Part shown: piece by piece, positions 1 to 27,821 of the stretch | How the letters are laid out: every line of letters starts with the position of its first letter | Position numbering within the stretch: position 1 is the stretch's first letter | NCBI RefSeq assembly: GCF_023053635.1 | Contig: NC_086192.1 | Coordinates: forward strand, 15,538,001-15,602,000 | From: Elgaria multicarinata webbii | Taxonomy: Eukaryota; Chordata; Lepidosauria; Squamata; Anguidae | Direction: 5' to 3' | DNA: 64,000 bases | Translations under genes and position numbers: made by a program | Notes under the pieces: generated by a model | Seen by the model: the letters and a program-made list of their open reading frames with translations, nothing else | What the model was told of the DNA's origin: nothing | The model's database searches: none

Positions 1-394
1 TGAACATTGGAATTAATAGATATAAGATGATTCAAGCAGAAATCATACGCATTTGTCAGCATATGATAAGGTTTTAACCACTCCGGGGATTTTCTATTGA
101 CTGTTTTGTATGTCATGGTTTTTCTATTATATTTTTTTTATTGTATGTTTAAGGTTTTGTAACCTAACCTATTGGGTGGTACAAATAACAAGTTTTAGAC
201 AAGGAAGAGAGGAAAATATACACCACTGGCCATGGAGGTTTAAGAACTATGGCAACAGGAAAAGGTCACAATTATTCCATTAGTCACATCAGTCACCGGC
301 ATCACATCAAAAAACTATACAGAAAACCTTCAGAAACTGGGCCTACCGAAATGCATCCGCACCAATATCCAGAAAGCCGTCATACTCAAAACAT

Positions 395-560
395 GCTCAA
401 TTGTCTGGTTGAGCTTTTATATTGTATTTTATATTATGGTTTTATACTGTTGTTTTATACTTTAAGTGATTTTAATTTTTGTGAACCGCCCAGAGAGCTC
501 CGGCTATTGGGTGGTATAGAAATGTAATTAATTAATAAATAAATAAATAATAAATAATTG
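395..560 (+). repeat. Interspersed LINE/SINE 3' tail (gaaccgcccagagagc family)
   Basis: The sequence ends in gtgaaccgcccagagagc, then ggtatagaaatgtaat and an (AAAT)n tail. The same tail recurs at 9570-9640, 13005-13065, 19320-19400, 25440-25600 and 35325-35390. It is reversed at 17400-17480, 18640-18705, 25255-25330, 25620-25760, 39780-39890 and 60335-60460. It is an abundant retrotransposon 3' end, but I could not assign a named family. Confidence 0.7.
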
Positions 561-648
561 TCTGGAAGTTCCTGAACCAGTAAAAGACAGCAGGACCTGG
601 AAAAAACTGTCATGTCCATCTAGAAAAACCACCATAAGCGAGAAAAGA

Positions 649-690
649 GATAATAATAATAATAATAATGATGATGATGACGACGACAAC
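649..690 (+). repeat. Trinucleotide microsatellite
   Basis: An (ATA/AAT) run passes into (ATG) and then (ACG) units. The graded change suggests point mutations spread by slippage. Confidence 0.85.
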
Positions 691-789
691 CATGATGCTA
701 CAGTCATAACCTCTGGCTTCCAGGGACAACCCTCTTGACATTTTAGGGACCACCACACGCTCTTCCGTGCAAATTCCTTGCACACTTAC

Positions 790-940
790 GTTTCACCGGC
801 TACTTTCCGCACCAGCTTGGCCTCGGTGCCTTGCACGTCCAGTTCCCATCCTCCGGACATCTTGGGCAGGGATTTGTGTTTCTGGATTTTCCTCTCCTCT
901 TTGATTTCATCAGTCAGAAACTCGGCAAATGCTTTGTCGC
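790..940 (-). CDS. C1QBP: C1QBP coding exon 2
   Basis: The acceptor CTGCAG precedes 940 and the donor is GAAAC|GTAAGTG at 790/789. The 151 bases encode the N-terminal helix and first strand of the p32 fold (AFAEFLTDEIKEERKIQ, then LPKMSGGWELDV and TEAKLVRKVAGE). This is close to the human protein. The exon ends in phase 2 and needs a further exon left of the window. Confidence 0.92.
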
Positions 941-2805
941 CTGCAGGTCAAAAAGAAAGGAACAGCCGCTGTTACAATCCCACAAAACCCCTGCTAAAAA
1001 GGGGAACTGCAATTTCATGTTATTAATTTCTATAACACTATCTCTTGGGGCTCTGCCATTGACAACATTGTCTCAGGATGATAGGTGTAATTTATTTACT
1101 GCTGTCTCCAGTATCTGAGGCAGTAAGCCTGTGTGCACCCGTTGCTGGGGAACATGGGTGGGAGGGTGCTGTTGCACCATGTCCTGCTTGTTCATCCCTG
1201 GCCGATGGCTGGTTGGCCCCTGTGTGAACGGAGTGCTAGACTAGATGGACCCTCGGTCTGATCCAGCATCAGGGCTCTTATTTTCTTTCTACATTTCTAT
1301 ATTGCCCAATACCTGATCATAAAATACAGCACGGTAAAATATAATGTAAAATGTCAGTGGGGCCGTGAATCCACTCTGGGTTTCAGTCAGAACTCTAAAG
1401 GAACAGAGTTCTGACTAAAACCCGGAGAGGAGTCACTGCCCCACTGACATCGGAGTCACCAGCCTCCACCGTGCAAAAGTTTAAAGCTACAGTATAAAAC
1501 GGGGGGAACGCGCCCGGAAGAGAGAGGGAGAAAGAATGTATGGGTGAATGGGGTGCATCAAGGGGTCTTTGAGTGAACGCATGTGTTCATGCGTGTGTTT
1601 GTTTGGAGTGAGTGATGCTGAGTGTGTGTGTATGCACACACATGTGGGTTGGGGGGGATGATTTGGAGGTGATATTCCTATTAAATAATGCATTTTAGAC
1701 CCATAGATGTTCCTTTCCAATTTGTTTGCTATAATTGGCATGGCATATTTCTTGCACTTTAAAATAAATTTAGCAGTTTCAGGTTTTGTGCTTCTTATTT
1801 TTTCCAGGAAACATCTGTTCTTAAAAATCAAAGTTGGCATTTTGGGGGGGGGGGGTGCGTGTGAAAATGGCTCACTTTGCCTAGGGCGCAAAATAGTAGG
1901 GCACCATCGGATAGAACACGTGCTCTCTCTCTCCCCCCCCCACCCCCATTTCCTGTTCCAACAAGCTGAGCCCCAGAGCCACGTGAGGGGCCTAAGAGGA
2001 CATGATCTCAGCGTCCCCCACACACGCCCTAACCCCCTCCAAATGTGCGCGACTACAGTTCCCATCACTCCCCCAAGCCGGCACATGGTGGGAGTGGCAT
2101 GGTGCAGTCCCACCAAACGCACGCGGCTTCCACTCCCATCATCTCCCTTGGCTGGCGTTTGATGGGGGAGGTTCTAGTCCTACGGGGGAATGGGGTGGGG
2201 TGGCTGGGACTCCAACTCCCATCATCCCCCAAGACGGCGCATTTGGGGGGGGTGTCCTAGTCTCACAAGGTCGCAGCCCCGCAATGGAAGCTGTAATGCC
2301 AGCACCCCCGGGATGATGGGAGTTGGGAGCCCCCCACACACCCCGCCGGGGAAGGCGGAGATCGTCTCCAAAACAAGAGCCTAGCGGGTCCCGCGCGCCC
2401 GCCCGCCCCAGTGGCGCCAGCCGGGTGCAAGCGCGCCTCGGGGTCGCAGGGCGGGCAGCCGGGCTTCCTCGCGAGCCAGCGCGCCCTGCTCGGATCCCTG
2501 CCCGGCATCCCTGCCCTGGCGCGCGCGTGTGCGCCCAGGGCGCACCGCCACCGCTACTCACCTTCGGTGTGGAGGCCGCCGCAGGCGCAGGGCGCGGAGG
2601 AGGAGGGCACGACGCGCAGGAGGCCGCTGGGCGGCCGGGCGGCCCCGCGCAGCAGCCACAGCGAGCGGGTGAACGGCCGGGCGGCCACCGCGGCCACCAG
2701 GGCACCGGGCTGCAAGGGCCGCGGAGGCGGCAGCGGGAGAGCAGCAGGGCGGCGGGGGCGCACGGCGGCCAGCGCGGCGGAGCGCAGAGCCCGGGCGAGC
2801 AGCAT
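790..2805 (-). CDS. C1QBP: C1QBP (p32/gC1qR), 5' part, exons 1-2 of a gene running off the left edge
   Basis: C1QBP is the acidic mitochondrial-matrix protein p32 (also called gC1qR or HABP1), a doughnut-shaped trimer needed for mitochondrial translation. Two exons are visible on the minus strand. Exon 1 gives an Arg/Ala/Leu-rich presequence ending in PCACGGLHTEG, like human PCACGCGCGSLHTDG. Exon 2 gives the conserved start of the mature protein, with FLTDEIKEERKIQKHK and LPKMSGGWELDV. Intron 1 runs 941-2561. The coding phases match: 244 bases, then 151. The remaining exons were looked for in 1-789 and not seen, so the gene continues beyond the window. DHX33 lies immediately upstream on the same strand, the same neighbour as in human. 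Identification is firm; expression is not testable here. Confidence 0.93.
1110..1292 (+). repeat. CR1-like LINE 3' end
   Basis: Hallmark phrases are ggcagtaagcctgtgtgcac, gttgctggggaacatggg and ctagatggaccctcggtctg followed by atccagcatcagggctctt. The same 3' end recurs at 63330-63650 (+) and in reverse at 5705-6530. It lies in C1QBP intron 1. Confidence 0.75.
1351..1450. mobile_element. Foldback MITE in C1QBP intron 1
   Basis: The 100 bases form an almost perfect palindrome. The left arm begins ATGTCAGTGGGGC and the right arm ends in GCCCCACTGACAT, with the fold near 1399. No internal coding sequence and no clear target duplication were seen. The family is unknown. Confidence 0.7.
1920..2345. 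repeat. GC-rich tandem-like block of MITE-derived units in C1QBP intron 1
   Basis: The motif cccatcatcccccaag (or its complement gatgatgggagt) occurs several times at irregular spacing near 2058, 2138, 2216 and 2313. The units look like duplicated centres of a hAT-like foldback element. The block abuts the exon 1 CpG region. Confidence 0.5.
2562..2805 (-). CDS. C1QBP: C1QBP coding exon 1 (mitochondrial presequence)
   Basis: The start codon at 2805 sits in a strong Kozak context (GCCACC before ATG). The in-frame upstream ATG at 2847 has a poorer context and would add residues unlike the family, so 2805 was preferred. The exon encodes about 81 residues rich in Arg, Ala and Leu with almost no acidic residues, as expected for a cleaved mitochondrial targeting peptide. 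It ends in phase 1 at a donor reading GAAG|GTGAGT. Confidence 0.9.
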
Positions 2806-2965
2806 GGTGGCGCCGAGAGAGCGAGCGAGCGAGCGAGCCGGACACACGTGCAGAGGAAGCCCGGAAGGGAAAGGGGGGCTGCCTCCGCCTCCTCCTAGTT
2901 AAAGCAGGGGCGGGCGGCCTACAACTCCCATCAGCCCTAGCCAGAGGGGCGATGGGAGTGGCAGA
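2806..2965 (-). promoter_or_regulatory. C1QBP: C1QBP promoter and 5' UTR, CpG-rich
   Basis: The 160 bases upstream of the C1QBP start are GC-rich, with CpG runs (GCGAGCGAGCGAGC near 2820-2836) and a GC box near 2906-2915. A small hAT-like repeat remnant (ctacaactcccatcag) follows at about 2919, and a BovB LINE begins near 2965. The promoter is therefore squeezed into a very short stretch. No TATA box was seen. The extent is inferred. Confidence 0.5.
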
Positions 2966-3717
2966 GGGCTGAAAGCGAGGAGGAGCTGAGGAGCCTTATG
3001 ACAAAGGTGAAAGAAGAAAGTGCAAAAGCCGGGGTGCACTTAAACCTCAAAAAAACCAAGATGATGGCAACCAGCTTGATGGATAACTGGCAAATAGAGG
3101 GAGAAAACGTGGAGGCAGCGACAGACTTTGTGTTTCTGGGCGCAAAGATTACTGCAGACGCTGACTGCAGCCAGGAAATCAGAAGACGTTGACTTCTTGG
3201 GAGGAGAGCAATGACAAATCTCGATAAAATAGTTAAGAGCAGAGACACCACACTGACAACAAAGGTCCGCATAGTCAAAGCAATGGTATTCCCCGTAGTA
3301 ACCTATGGCTGCGAGAGCTGGACCATAAGGAAGGCTGAGCGAAGGAAGAGAGATGCTGGAGAAAATCTCAGGAAAATCCTGAGAGTGCCTTGGACCGCAA
3401 GAAGATCCAACCAGTCCATACTCCAGGAAACCAAGCCAGGCTGCTCACTTGAGAGAATGGTATTAAAGGCAAAACGGAAGTACTTTGGCCACATAATGAG
3501 AAGACAGGACACCCTGGAGAAGAGGCTGATGCTAGGGAAAGTGGAAGGCAAAAGGAAGAGGGGCCGACCAAGGGCAAGATGGAGGGATGAGATTCTGGAG
3601 GTGACGGACTTGACCTTGGGGGAGCTAGGGGTGGCGACGGCCGACAGAAAGCTCTGGCGTGGGCTGGTCCAGAAAGTCACGAAGAGTCGGAAACGACTGA
3701 ACGAATAAACAACAAAC
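2965..3717 (+). mobile_element. BovB (RTE) LINE fragment, 3' part
   Basis: The translated text includes VVTYGCESWTIRKAE, VPWTARRSNQSIL and KYFGHIMRRQDTLEK, hallmarks of the C-terminal end of the BovB reverse-transcriptase protein. It ends at the family's usual 3' end (cggaaacgactgaacgaata). One in-frame stop lies at 3190-3192, which splits the frame into 2998-3192 and 3211-3708. The copy is 5' truncated, as is usual for RTE elements. The mild damage suggests moderate age. It separates the C1QBP promoter from the DHX33 3' end. Confidence 0.9.
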
Positions 3718-3719
3718 CA

Positions 3720-4058
3720 CCTCCAGGACACACAGGCACGCGTCGCACCCAAGCCGGCACTTTGCATCAAATCCACACGTGCCCATTTAGACATAGGGCA
3801 GCAGGTATACACACCAGCTCATTTGCCCCAGGATCAGCCCTGTGCATCCAAAGGACACCCAGGGGATCCCGGGAGCAGGCAGGGGACGAGCCCTCCATTT
3901 GCCTGGGGTAAGCCTTAGGTGTACAAAGGGGCAGGGTTCAAATTGAGGCGGGAAATGCCATCCATCTCACCCTTGAGCAGCCAGCAGGCCTGTTCGCCTT
4001 GCTGCCCAGATGTGGATGATGGACCACATAGTCCCTGGGCTGATGCATCTTGAAACAA
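3720..4058. other. Intergenic stretch between DHX33 and C1QBP, nothing recognised
   Basis: About 340 bases of mixed composition with no exon, no clear repeat and no palindrome. Confidence 0.5.
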
Positions 4059-4470
4059 ATCATAGAATCGTAAAGTTGGAAGGGGTCCAAAAGGCCATCA
4101 AGTCCAACCCCCTGCTCAAGGCAGGAATCTACACTACAGCATCCCTGACAGAGGGTTGTCCAGCTGCCTCTTGAAGGCCTCTAGTGTGGGAGAGCCCACC
4201 ACCTCCCTAGGTCACTGGTTCCATTGTCGTACTGCTCTAACAGTCAGGAAGTTTTTCCTGATGTCCAGCTGGAATCTGGCTTGAGCCCATTACTCCGTGT
4301 CCTGCACTCTGGGAGGATCAAGAAGAGATCCTGGCCCTCCTCTGTGTGACAACCTTTCAAGTATTTGAAGAGTGCTCTCATGTCTCCCCTCAGTCTTCTC
4401 TTCTCCAGGCTAAACATGCCCAGTTCTTTCAGTCTCTCTTCATAGGGCTTTGTTTCCAGACCCTTGATCA
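4059..4470 (-). mobile_element. CR1 LINE 3' end
   Basis: Reads in reverse as the end of CR1 ORF2 ([32 protein letters not shown]) and the CR1 3' UTR (atcatagaatcg at the element's 3' end). It is a 5'-truncated copy within the DHX33-C1QBP spacer. Confidence 0.9.
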
Positions 4471-4489
4471 ATAAACCCACAGAAGTGCT

Positions 4490-4740
4490 CCTCCAGCCTA
4501 CTACGTCTGGGCAATAAAGTGTTTAAAATCTCCAGAGGAGATTCATAAAATTAACTCTCTCTGCGATTTTAAGACAGCTTTGAAAACTAGCCTTTTCCAA
4601 CAGGCCTACCCAGACCCAGATGAACATGAAATCAAGTATTTTTAAGATGTGTTGATTCTTGTACTAATGTCGTTCCCTGCCTCGATCCAAAGGGAGAGGT
4701 GGGTAAGAAATAAATAATTTTATTATTATTAATTGTTACT
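4490..4740 (+). repeat. L2-like LINE 3' end with (TTA)n tail
   Basis: Phrases such as cttttccaacaggcctaccc and cctcgatccaaagggagagg match the L2-like tail also found at 35140-35225 (+), about 22540-22580 (+) and 63210-63300 (-). The nearest AATAAA on the DHX33 strand (4719-4724) lies in this tail. DHX33 transcripts might therefore be polyadenylated here, which is inference only. Confidence 0.6.
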
Positions 4741-5249
4741 ATTAAAATAACTACAACCTAAAATATGTGCCAGGGGGTGGGGAGAGAGATTAGCACGTCC
4801 ATCCTCAAAATAACCATTTCAAAAAACTCCCCTCCTCCAATTCAGGTTATAACATCATGTTGACAAAGCCCAGGACAAGGCAGCAATATATATATATATT
4901 TTCGAATACATAGATCCCTCGAGTTCGCCTTGGAAAGCAATGTGAGTTCTTTTCCCTTGGTGCACAATCCTACTGAAATCAGTGGAGGGCCAAGGACAGC
5001 TTTTTCCCCACCTGTCAAATAGGGACGCTCCCACATTTGGAACGGAAACAGAGGAGGACCAATTCAGAGAGGCGCTTCAGCAGAAATAAACGTTGCCTGG
5101 TAAACCGCTTCCAGGTAAAGGCGACTGCAGCCTGAGGCGTGTTTCCGACACACGGTTCTTTCAAGAAGACACTCTCCTGTCAGCGGGTGGGCGATCGGTA
5201 CCGCACAGTTCCTGGAGGTTTGGTGACCCAAATCCCGGCCCGCAAGACA

Positions 5250-5264
5250 CACACACACACACAC
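5250..5264 (+). repeat. CA microsatellite just downstream of the DHX33 stop codon
   Basis: A short (AC)n run lies 17 bases beyond the DHX33 stop, inside the presumed 3' UTR. Confidence 0.8.
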
Positions 5265-5280
5265 CCAGGAAGCCTCACGG

Positions 5281-22247
<16,967 letters not shown>

Positions 22248-22479
22248 CCTCCGCTCTCGCCGGCCGCGTCAGGGAACACGCTCCGCCGGGGACCGCCCCT
22301 TGCTCCCCCTCAGAGCGGGCGGACTGCGCTTCCCAAGATGCCTCGCGCTGGGTCGCGCGCAAAGGCCCCTGGGGCTTTTGCAGTCTTGCCCCGCCCTCCT
22401 AAACCAGGCATGCGCACTGCGTCCCTGCCGGAGGGGCCCCTGACGAATCAAAGAATAAAAACTCTAAAAATAAACCTGT

Positions 22480-22496
22480 CAATTTCTTGCCTCGTG

Positions 22497-22527
<31 letters not shown>

Positions 22528-23330
22528 TTTTTAAGATGTGTCGATTCCTGTACTAATGTTGTTCCCCGCCTCCATCCAATTATTATGAATAATAATAAAG
22601 GTGTTATTATAATTACTATTACTCAAAGGTGTTGTTAATAATAATAATTCCTTTGAGTAATAATAATACCTTTATTATAATAAAAAATATTAAAAATATA
22701 AAAATAATAAAGGTGTTAGTATTACTCAAAGGTTATTAAAGGTTATTATTAATAAAAGTTAATAAAAGGTGTTATTAATAACACCTTTTATTATTAATAA
22801 CTTTTATTAATAATAACCTTTGAGTAATAACACCTTAAAGGTATTATTACTCAAAGGTATTATTACTATTACTCAAAGGTGTTAATAAGAGTAATAACAC
22901 CTTTATTATTTTTATATTTTTATATTTTTAATATATATATATTTTATTGTAATGAAGGTATTATTACTCAAAGGAATTATTACTATTAACACGTTTGAGT
23001 AATAGTAATAATACCTTTATTATTATTATTATTATTATTTATTTATATAGCACCATCGATGTACATGGTGCTGTACAGATTACACAGTAAATAGCAAGAC
23101 CCTGCCGCATAGGCTTACAATCTAATAAAGTTGTAGTAAACAATAAGGAGGGAAAGAGAATGCAAACAGGCACAGGGAAGTGTAAACAGATATTATTAAT
23201 AACACCCTTGAGTAATAGTAATCACACCTTTGAGTAATAATACCTTCATTATAAAATATATTAAACATATAAAAATAATAAAGGTGTTATTACTCAACGG
23301 TATTAATAACAACACCTTTGAGATGGGGAA
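22480..23330. repeat. AT-rich complex array of a ctcaaaggtgtta motif on both strands
   Basis: The motif attactcaaaggtgttatt and its complement aataacacctttgagtaat recur many times in both orientations, between ATT/AAT microsatellite runs. A separate repeat tail (atagcaccatcgatgtacat) sits at 23030-23185. There is no gene. Confidence 0.8.
23030..23185 (-). repeat. Interspersed repeat (tacatggtgctgtacag family)
   Basis: The same sequence, with gcacagggaag at its end, recurs at 59545-59770. It is a retrotransposon 3' end of unknown name. Confidence 0.6.
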
Positions 23331-23423
23331 GGCCGGTATTGGTTGACAACATGGCAGGGGAAATGGGTTAAAAAAAAACCCGGCACTACAGGAGTGATCA
23401 AAATCTCAAAGGGGGTGTTGATA

Positions 23424-23743
23424 TAGGGTGACCCTATGAAAAGGAGGACAGGGCTCCTGTATCTTTAACAGTTGTATTGAAAAGGGAATTTCAACAGGTG
23501 TCATTTGTATATATGGAGAACCTGGTGAAATGCCCTTTTCATCACACCAGTTAAAGCTGCAGGAGCCCTGCCCTCTTTTAAATCTGGTCACTCCAGTATA
23601 GCTCCTGCAGCTTTCACTGCTGTGATGAAAAGGGCATTTCACCAGGTTCTCCATATATACAAATGACACCTGTTGAAATTCCCTTTCCAATACAACTGTT
23701 AAAGATACAGGAGCCCTGTCTGCCTTTTCATAGGGTCACCCTA
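23424..23743. mobile_element. 320-base hAT-like foldback MITE
   Basis: The terminal arms TAGGGTGACCCTATG and CATAGGGTCACCCTA are part of a near-complete palindrome. Flanks share GTTGATA (23417-23423 and 23744-23750). A second copy at 46825-47133 has a perfect 8-base duplication, which supports hAT. A half copy lies at about 59115-59210. Confidence 0.85.
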
Positions 23744-23750
23744 GTTGATA

Positions 23751-24840
23751 CGTCTTCTATGCCCCTGACAGTTTGCTCTAATGGGGCAAAATTGGGACGG
23801 GGTGCTCTCAAAGGCACATTTCACACATTTCACCCTCTTCCAGCAAACTGCAAGGGAACGCAGCAGATCTGTTTTTATAAATCTCCCCTCCTAACATGGG
23901 CGCTTTCAGTCCTAAAAAAAAAAAAAGGACATTGGAAGATCTAGTTACGGACTTCCAACCTCACATCTAGTTGGCTCCAAGTCCAAACACAGCTGAAGCC
24001 AGGAAACTATTTCTGAGCCAGGCTGGAGCCTCAAAACTTGCAGTGCAAGAAATAAACAGCCTTTAATGTATGTGCAGAAGGCTGCTTGTATCGCATTTCC
24101 AAAGGATTATCAACAGCCCTTTTGACCTTATGCCTGCTGCTAAACTGGTGTGTGAACTGAGACCAGGCAATAGTTCTATGGCAGGATCTTATGGTCCACA
24201 GAGGCAATAGAGTCCTTGGACGTGCAACCCTGGGTAGATTAACAATTTCTCACCTTGGCATATGTTTTGGAAAAACATACTGGTAGAGGAATATGTTCCA
24301 CACCTTCTCAAATACCATATAACAGAAGAGGGAGACCTCTCTATTATTTGGTTGTAATCTTTACAGCATTTTGCTACGTTGGGTTTACTTATTATACCAT
24401 TATCTGTCAGTGTGTAACTGCTTTTGAAACAAGACAGTAAAGGAGAAAGAACCAACAGTGCTACTAATGAAGAGGTCTTTGTATTTGCTAACCATCTCTA
24501 GCTTGAAGCCTCCCATTGCAAGAAGTGTCTACCTGAAACTTGAATGAAGCCTAAAAAATTAACATTGTGTTATCTTTAAACCAGCAAGTGCAATCACATT
24601 ATGGTCAAAGGAGAGTAGACAAAGAACTCAGAAACCCAGAATCTTGTGCAGTGTTCTACCTCTTAAAACTTTCCCATAATTAGTGTCAATCAAGTAATCC
24701 ACAATAACTTTTATTATTTGGGTAATCTCCTACGGGTTGTTGTCACTGAGTATGTGTGGCATTTTGATATGGGCCATTGTACTGGCAGCGTAGAGGGGTT
24801 TCATACTGGGATGGATTATATTCCATTATATTCCATCCTT
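23751..24840. other. Gene-free stretch with paralogous repeat pieces
   Basis: At about 23945-24090 it holds the empty-site copy of the repeat found at 60763-61025. At about 24480-24660 it holds a diverged relative of the 47.6-59 kb array monomer (gtctacctgaaacttgaatg). A 61-codon open frame at 24255-24440 is not recognised. Confidence 0.5.
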
Positions 24841-25090
24841 TATTTACTTTATTGATTAAGCACTTTTATCCTGCCCTTTAGCCAAAAAGGCTCTCAAGGC
24901 AGCTTACAAAAATATTTTTTAAGACAGTCCCTGCCCACAGGCTTACAATCTAAAAAACATTCCTGCCCACAGGCTTACAATCTAAAAAAACATTCCTGCC
25001 CACAGGCTTACAATCTAACAAACATGACACAAAAGGAAAGGAGGTGAGGAGGGAGGAGGGGAAAAGGGGATGGAAGCAAATTCAGTCACT
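24840..25090 (-). repeat. Reversed LINE/SINE 3' end with a locally triplicated segment
   Basis: The same family as 15595-15810. Within it, cctgcccacaggcttacaat is present three times in tandem (about 24930-25020). Confidence 0.75.
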
Positions 25091-26299
25091 AGATTCTCAG
25101 CTGCAAAGTCTATATATCTCTGTACCAAAGTTTGTTCATTTTCTTTGGTGATGTTTTGTTCAAACCGGTATGCCTTCCACCCTTCTTTTGCCCAAGACAG
25201 GCAGGCACACTAATTACAGGTATGCCTTGTGCATGATGGGCTGGCATTATTATTAATATCATTATTGTTTATTACATTTATAAAATCACCTCAGCTCTCT
25301 GGGTGGTTTACAAAGATTCAAAAGATTAGATTAAAGAGACTGAACATTAAAAATCGATATACAAATTTTAAAATCAAAAGCATAGAAACAGCTAACGTTT
25401 AAAACAATTAAAGCGCATATCCCACAGTGAGTAAGGTTAACTAGGTTGAGTTTTATATTGTATTTTGTACTATGGTTTTACACTGTTGTTTTATACTTTG
25501 AATTTAATGTTTGTGAACCGCCCAGAGAGCTCCGGCTATGGGGCGGTATAGAAATGTAATAAATAAAATAAATAATAAAATAAAATAAAATAAAATAAGG
25601 TTAGTAGGGTTAGTAAGGTTAGTAAGGTTAACGTTTATATACCGCCCCATAGCCGAAGCTCTCTGCGCGGGTTACAAAGATTAAAAAGACTAAACATTAA
25701 AAATCGATATACAATTTTTTAAAAAAGCATAAAAACAGCTAACATTTAAAACACATATCTAACAAATTAATAAGGTTAACTATTTCTGCTACTGCTAAAC
25801 ATAGTTGTACTATTCCCTTCTTTATTTCCCATAAAGCATAGTCCAAAAAGAACAAGACTGGAACAGAGCGGCCATCTCCGTCATCGTTGGCTGCCTGGCG
25901 AAGTCTGTCTTCGTGCAGCTGGCTGGACTTTTGCCAACTCTACCAGTAGGATGAAATCGTTTTGGTTTCTAGAGAGTGGCTGGGCATTATTATGGCCCTT
26001 AAATATTTGTAGAGTAAAGTTAGGTGGTCTCCGGGCATGATCCGCTGGGTCTTGGGAGAAGCAGTCGACACCTGCTGTTGGCCGCGTCGGGGAGAAATCG
26101 CCTGCGTTGTCCTTGAGAGCGCCGCCTCGGTCGCTGTCTACACTTGACTGGCGAAGTCTGGGTCAACGGCCCTCTTGCAGGGTGATGTGTGGATCCGGGA
26201 ACATCTGGTAGGGACCTTTCCACCTGGGCACTCTTGTCCACTGAAGAACCGTGATGCCGGTGGTCGTGCAGGGCTCGTCTGGGTGCCTTTAATCTGTAA

Positions 26300-27700
26300 A
26301 TGACAACCTAAAATTACCTCATTAATGCACGGCCATAGTCTTAATACTTGATCATCTGTTAGCGGGAGTTTGGTGGCCTGAATGTTAGTGGGGGGGGGTC
26401 ATTGGTTTACCCATGAGGGTTCCCATAAGGACTAATCTCTTGTTCGTAAGTGCCAGAGGCCGGCCACACACCCAACTGCTCTGCCCAACTAGAGTAATTA
26501 CGCTGTTAATCATGGCGTTATCAACTGCATATAGCTCAGACTACACAGGAGGTATGAGCTTGCCCTTCCCTGGAAACATGGTGTGCCCTGATATCCTTGA
26601 TACTCCCTTTTCTTAATTGCAAAAAAAGGATTTCATCAAATTCCAAGACCCCCAGGTGATCAGGCTGGAAGTTTGGATTTCATGAAGAGGAATCAGGAGA
26701 ACACACACACCATGCTTTGCAGCAAGGTCACAACATATTTAGGGCATCAAGAAATGCTTCATGTGGTGAGTAAATCTTTATTTACAGAATAGCCTTCTGC
26801 TTAAAGAGGAAGCATGTTGGTCTGGATAGTGAGGCAGTTAGTTAAGAAACATGCCTACAACAGCTATAATTTTTTTAGCAGACATTGTAGCTGTAAGGAA
26901 ATCTTGAAACTTTAGTGTAGATCAGCTAGCTTTATGAGGTGTCTGCATAAGCTGGCCAGGCTTATTAAGACACTCATTTTCTAAAGACCAATTTCACCAC
27001 AATAGTGGCAATATTCTAGGGTGATTTTGCTTTTTGCTCACACCATGTTCTCATCCATCGCCTCTGCCCTTGAATCTACCATGGATTCTGCGTTGTTCTT
27101 GTTTTGTGGGCTTTTTTAAAAATGAGATTCTTAATTGCTTGAACTCTAAATGCAATTTAACCCTTCAGAGTCTGAAATTTCTACTCCTACAATTCAATAC
27201 TAGTGATACATTTTTTAAAAATGCAGGTAGCTTAAATATACAACAGCCTAAAAATCCTTTCTTTCTTTGGCAGGAGAAATCTCCCTCCCCTTTCTTTCTC
27301 GGTTCTTGTCTCTAGGCTCCACAACACCTTTTGCTATGTGCCAGATTTAAACTCTTCTTCTACCTGTCTCTTTGCAAACGAAGCCACAAACCATTCAACT
27401 TCTTCCTAGCTATCTTAAAGAGAATCTCAACAATTTAAGTGTTTTCAAATTTGCAGGTTCTGGCCCATAACTTTTGTACATATACACTGTGGGTGTCAGC
27501 GACAGCTCTGTTCACTTGCTTCCTCAGGTACCTGTTTTACTGACCTGTCTTTTGCGCTGGGCCCAGCCATGTTAAACCTCATCTGCCCCTCCAATGGACC
27601 AGGCCCACTTTTCTAAGTCTGTTTTGCTGGGTCTCACAGAAGTCTTGGGTTGGGAGTCCAGTGTGATCCAGACCCACGGTGTCACCTGAAACAGGAGGCT
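26300..27700. other. Interior of the fossil and unassigned sequence
   Basis: No host exon was recognised. 26640-27480 shows no clear repeat signature. A small (AC)n run is at 26701-26711. Confidence 0.4.
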
Positions 27701-27821
27701 AAGCCAATAGGGATTTCAAAAGGTCTCTTACCTTGGGTGCGCGCTGGAATGGCGGTCCCCAGAGAGCTTCTGCCGGTGTGCTTCTGACGAGTGCTGTCAA
27801 ATCCCAGACGAGGCTCCCCAG

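Larger units (their letters stand above)
1..789. other. C1QBP intron 2 sequence with repeat remnants, no exon seen
   Basis: No C1QBP exon 3 was found. Contents: a weakly recognisable LINE/SINE 3' tail at about 120-190, another at about 395-560, and a trinucleotide run at 649-690 that drifts from AAT to ATG to ACG. The rest is unassigned intronic sequence. Confidence 0.6.

Noticed and set aside
249-527. 92-codon frame near the left edge as a possible C1QBP exon
   Set aside because: Wrong strand, and it ends in a retrotransposon tail. No p32 sequence is present.
1487-2122. 211-codon minus-strand open frame in C1QBP intron 1
   Set aside because: Its composition reflects CA/GT runs and MITE pieces, there is no family match, and it lies between two well-supported exons.
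2323-2902. Long plus-strand open frames antisense to C1QBP exon 1
   Set aside because: GC-rich DNA lacks stops by chance, and the minus strand holds the real exon.
24255-24440. 61-codon frame with a hydrophobic stretch (YYLVVIFTAFCYVGFTYY)
   Set aside because: It is short, unrecognised and without splice or promoter context. The hydrophobic run is likely from AT-rich sequence.
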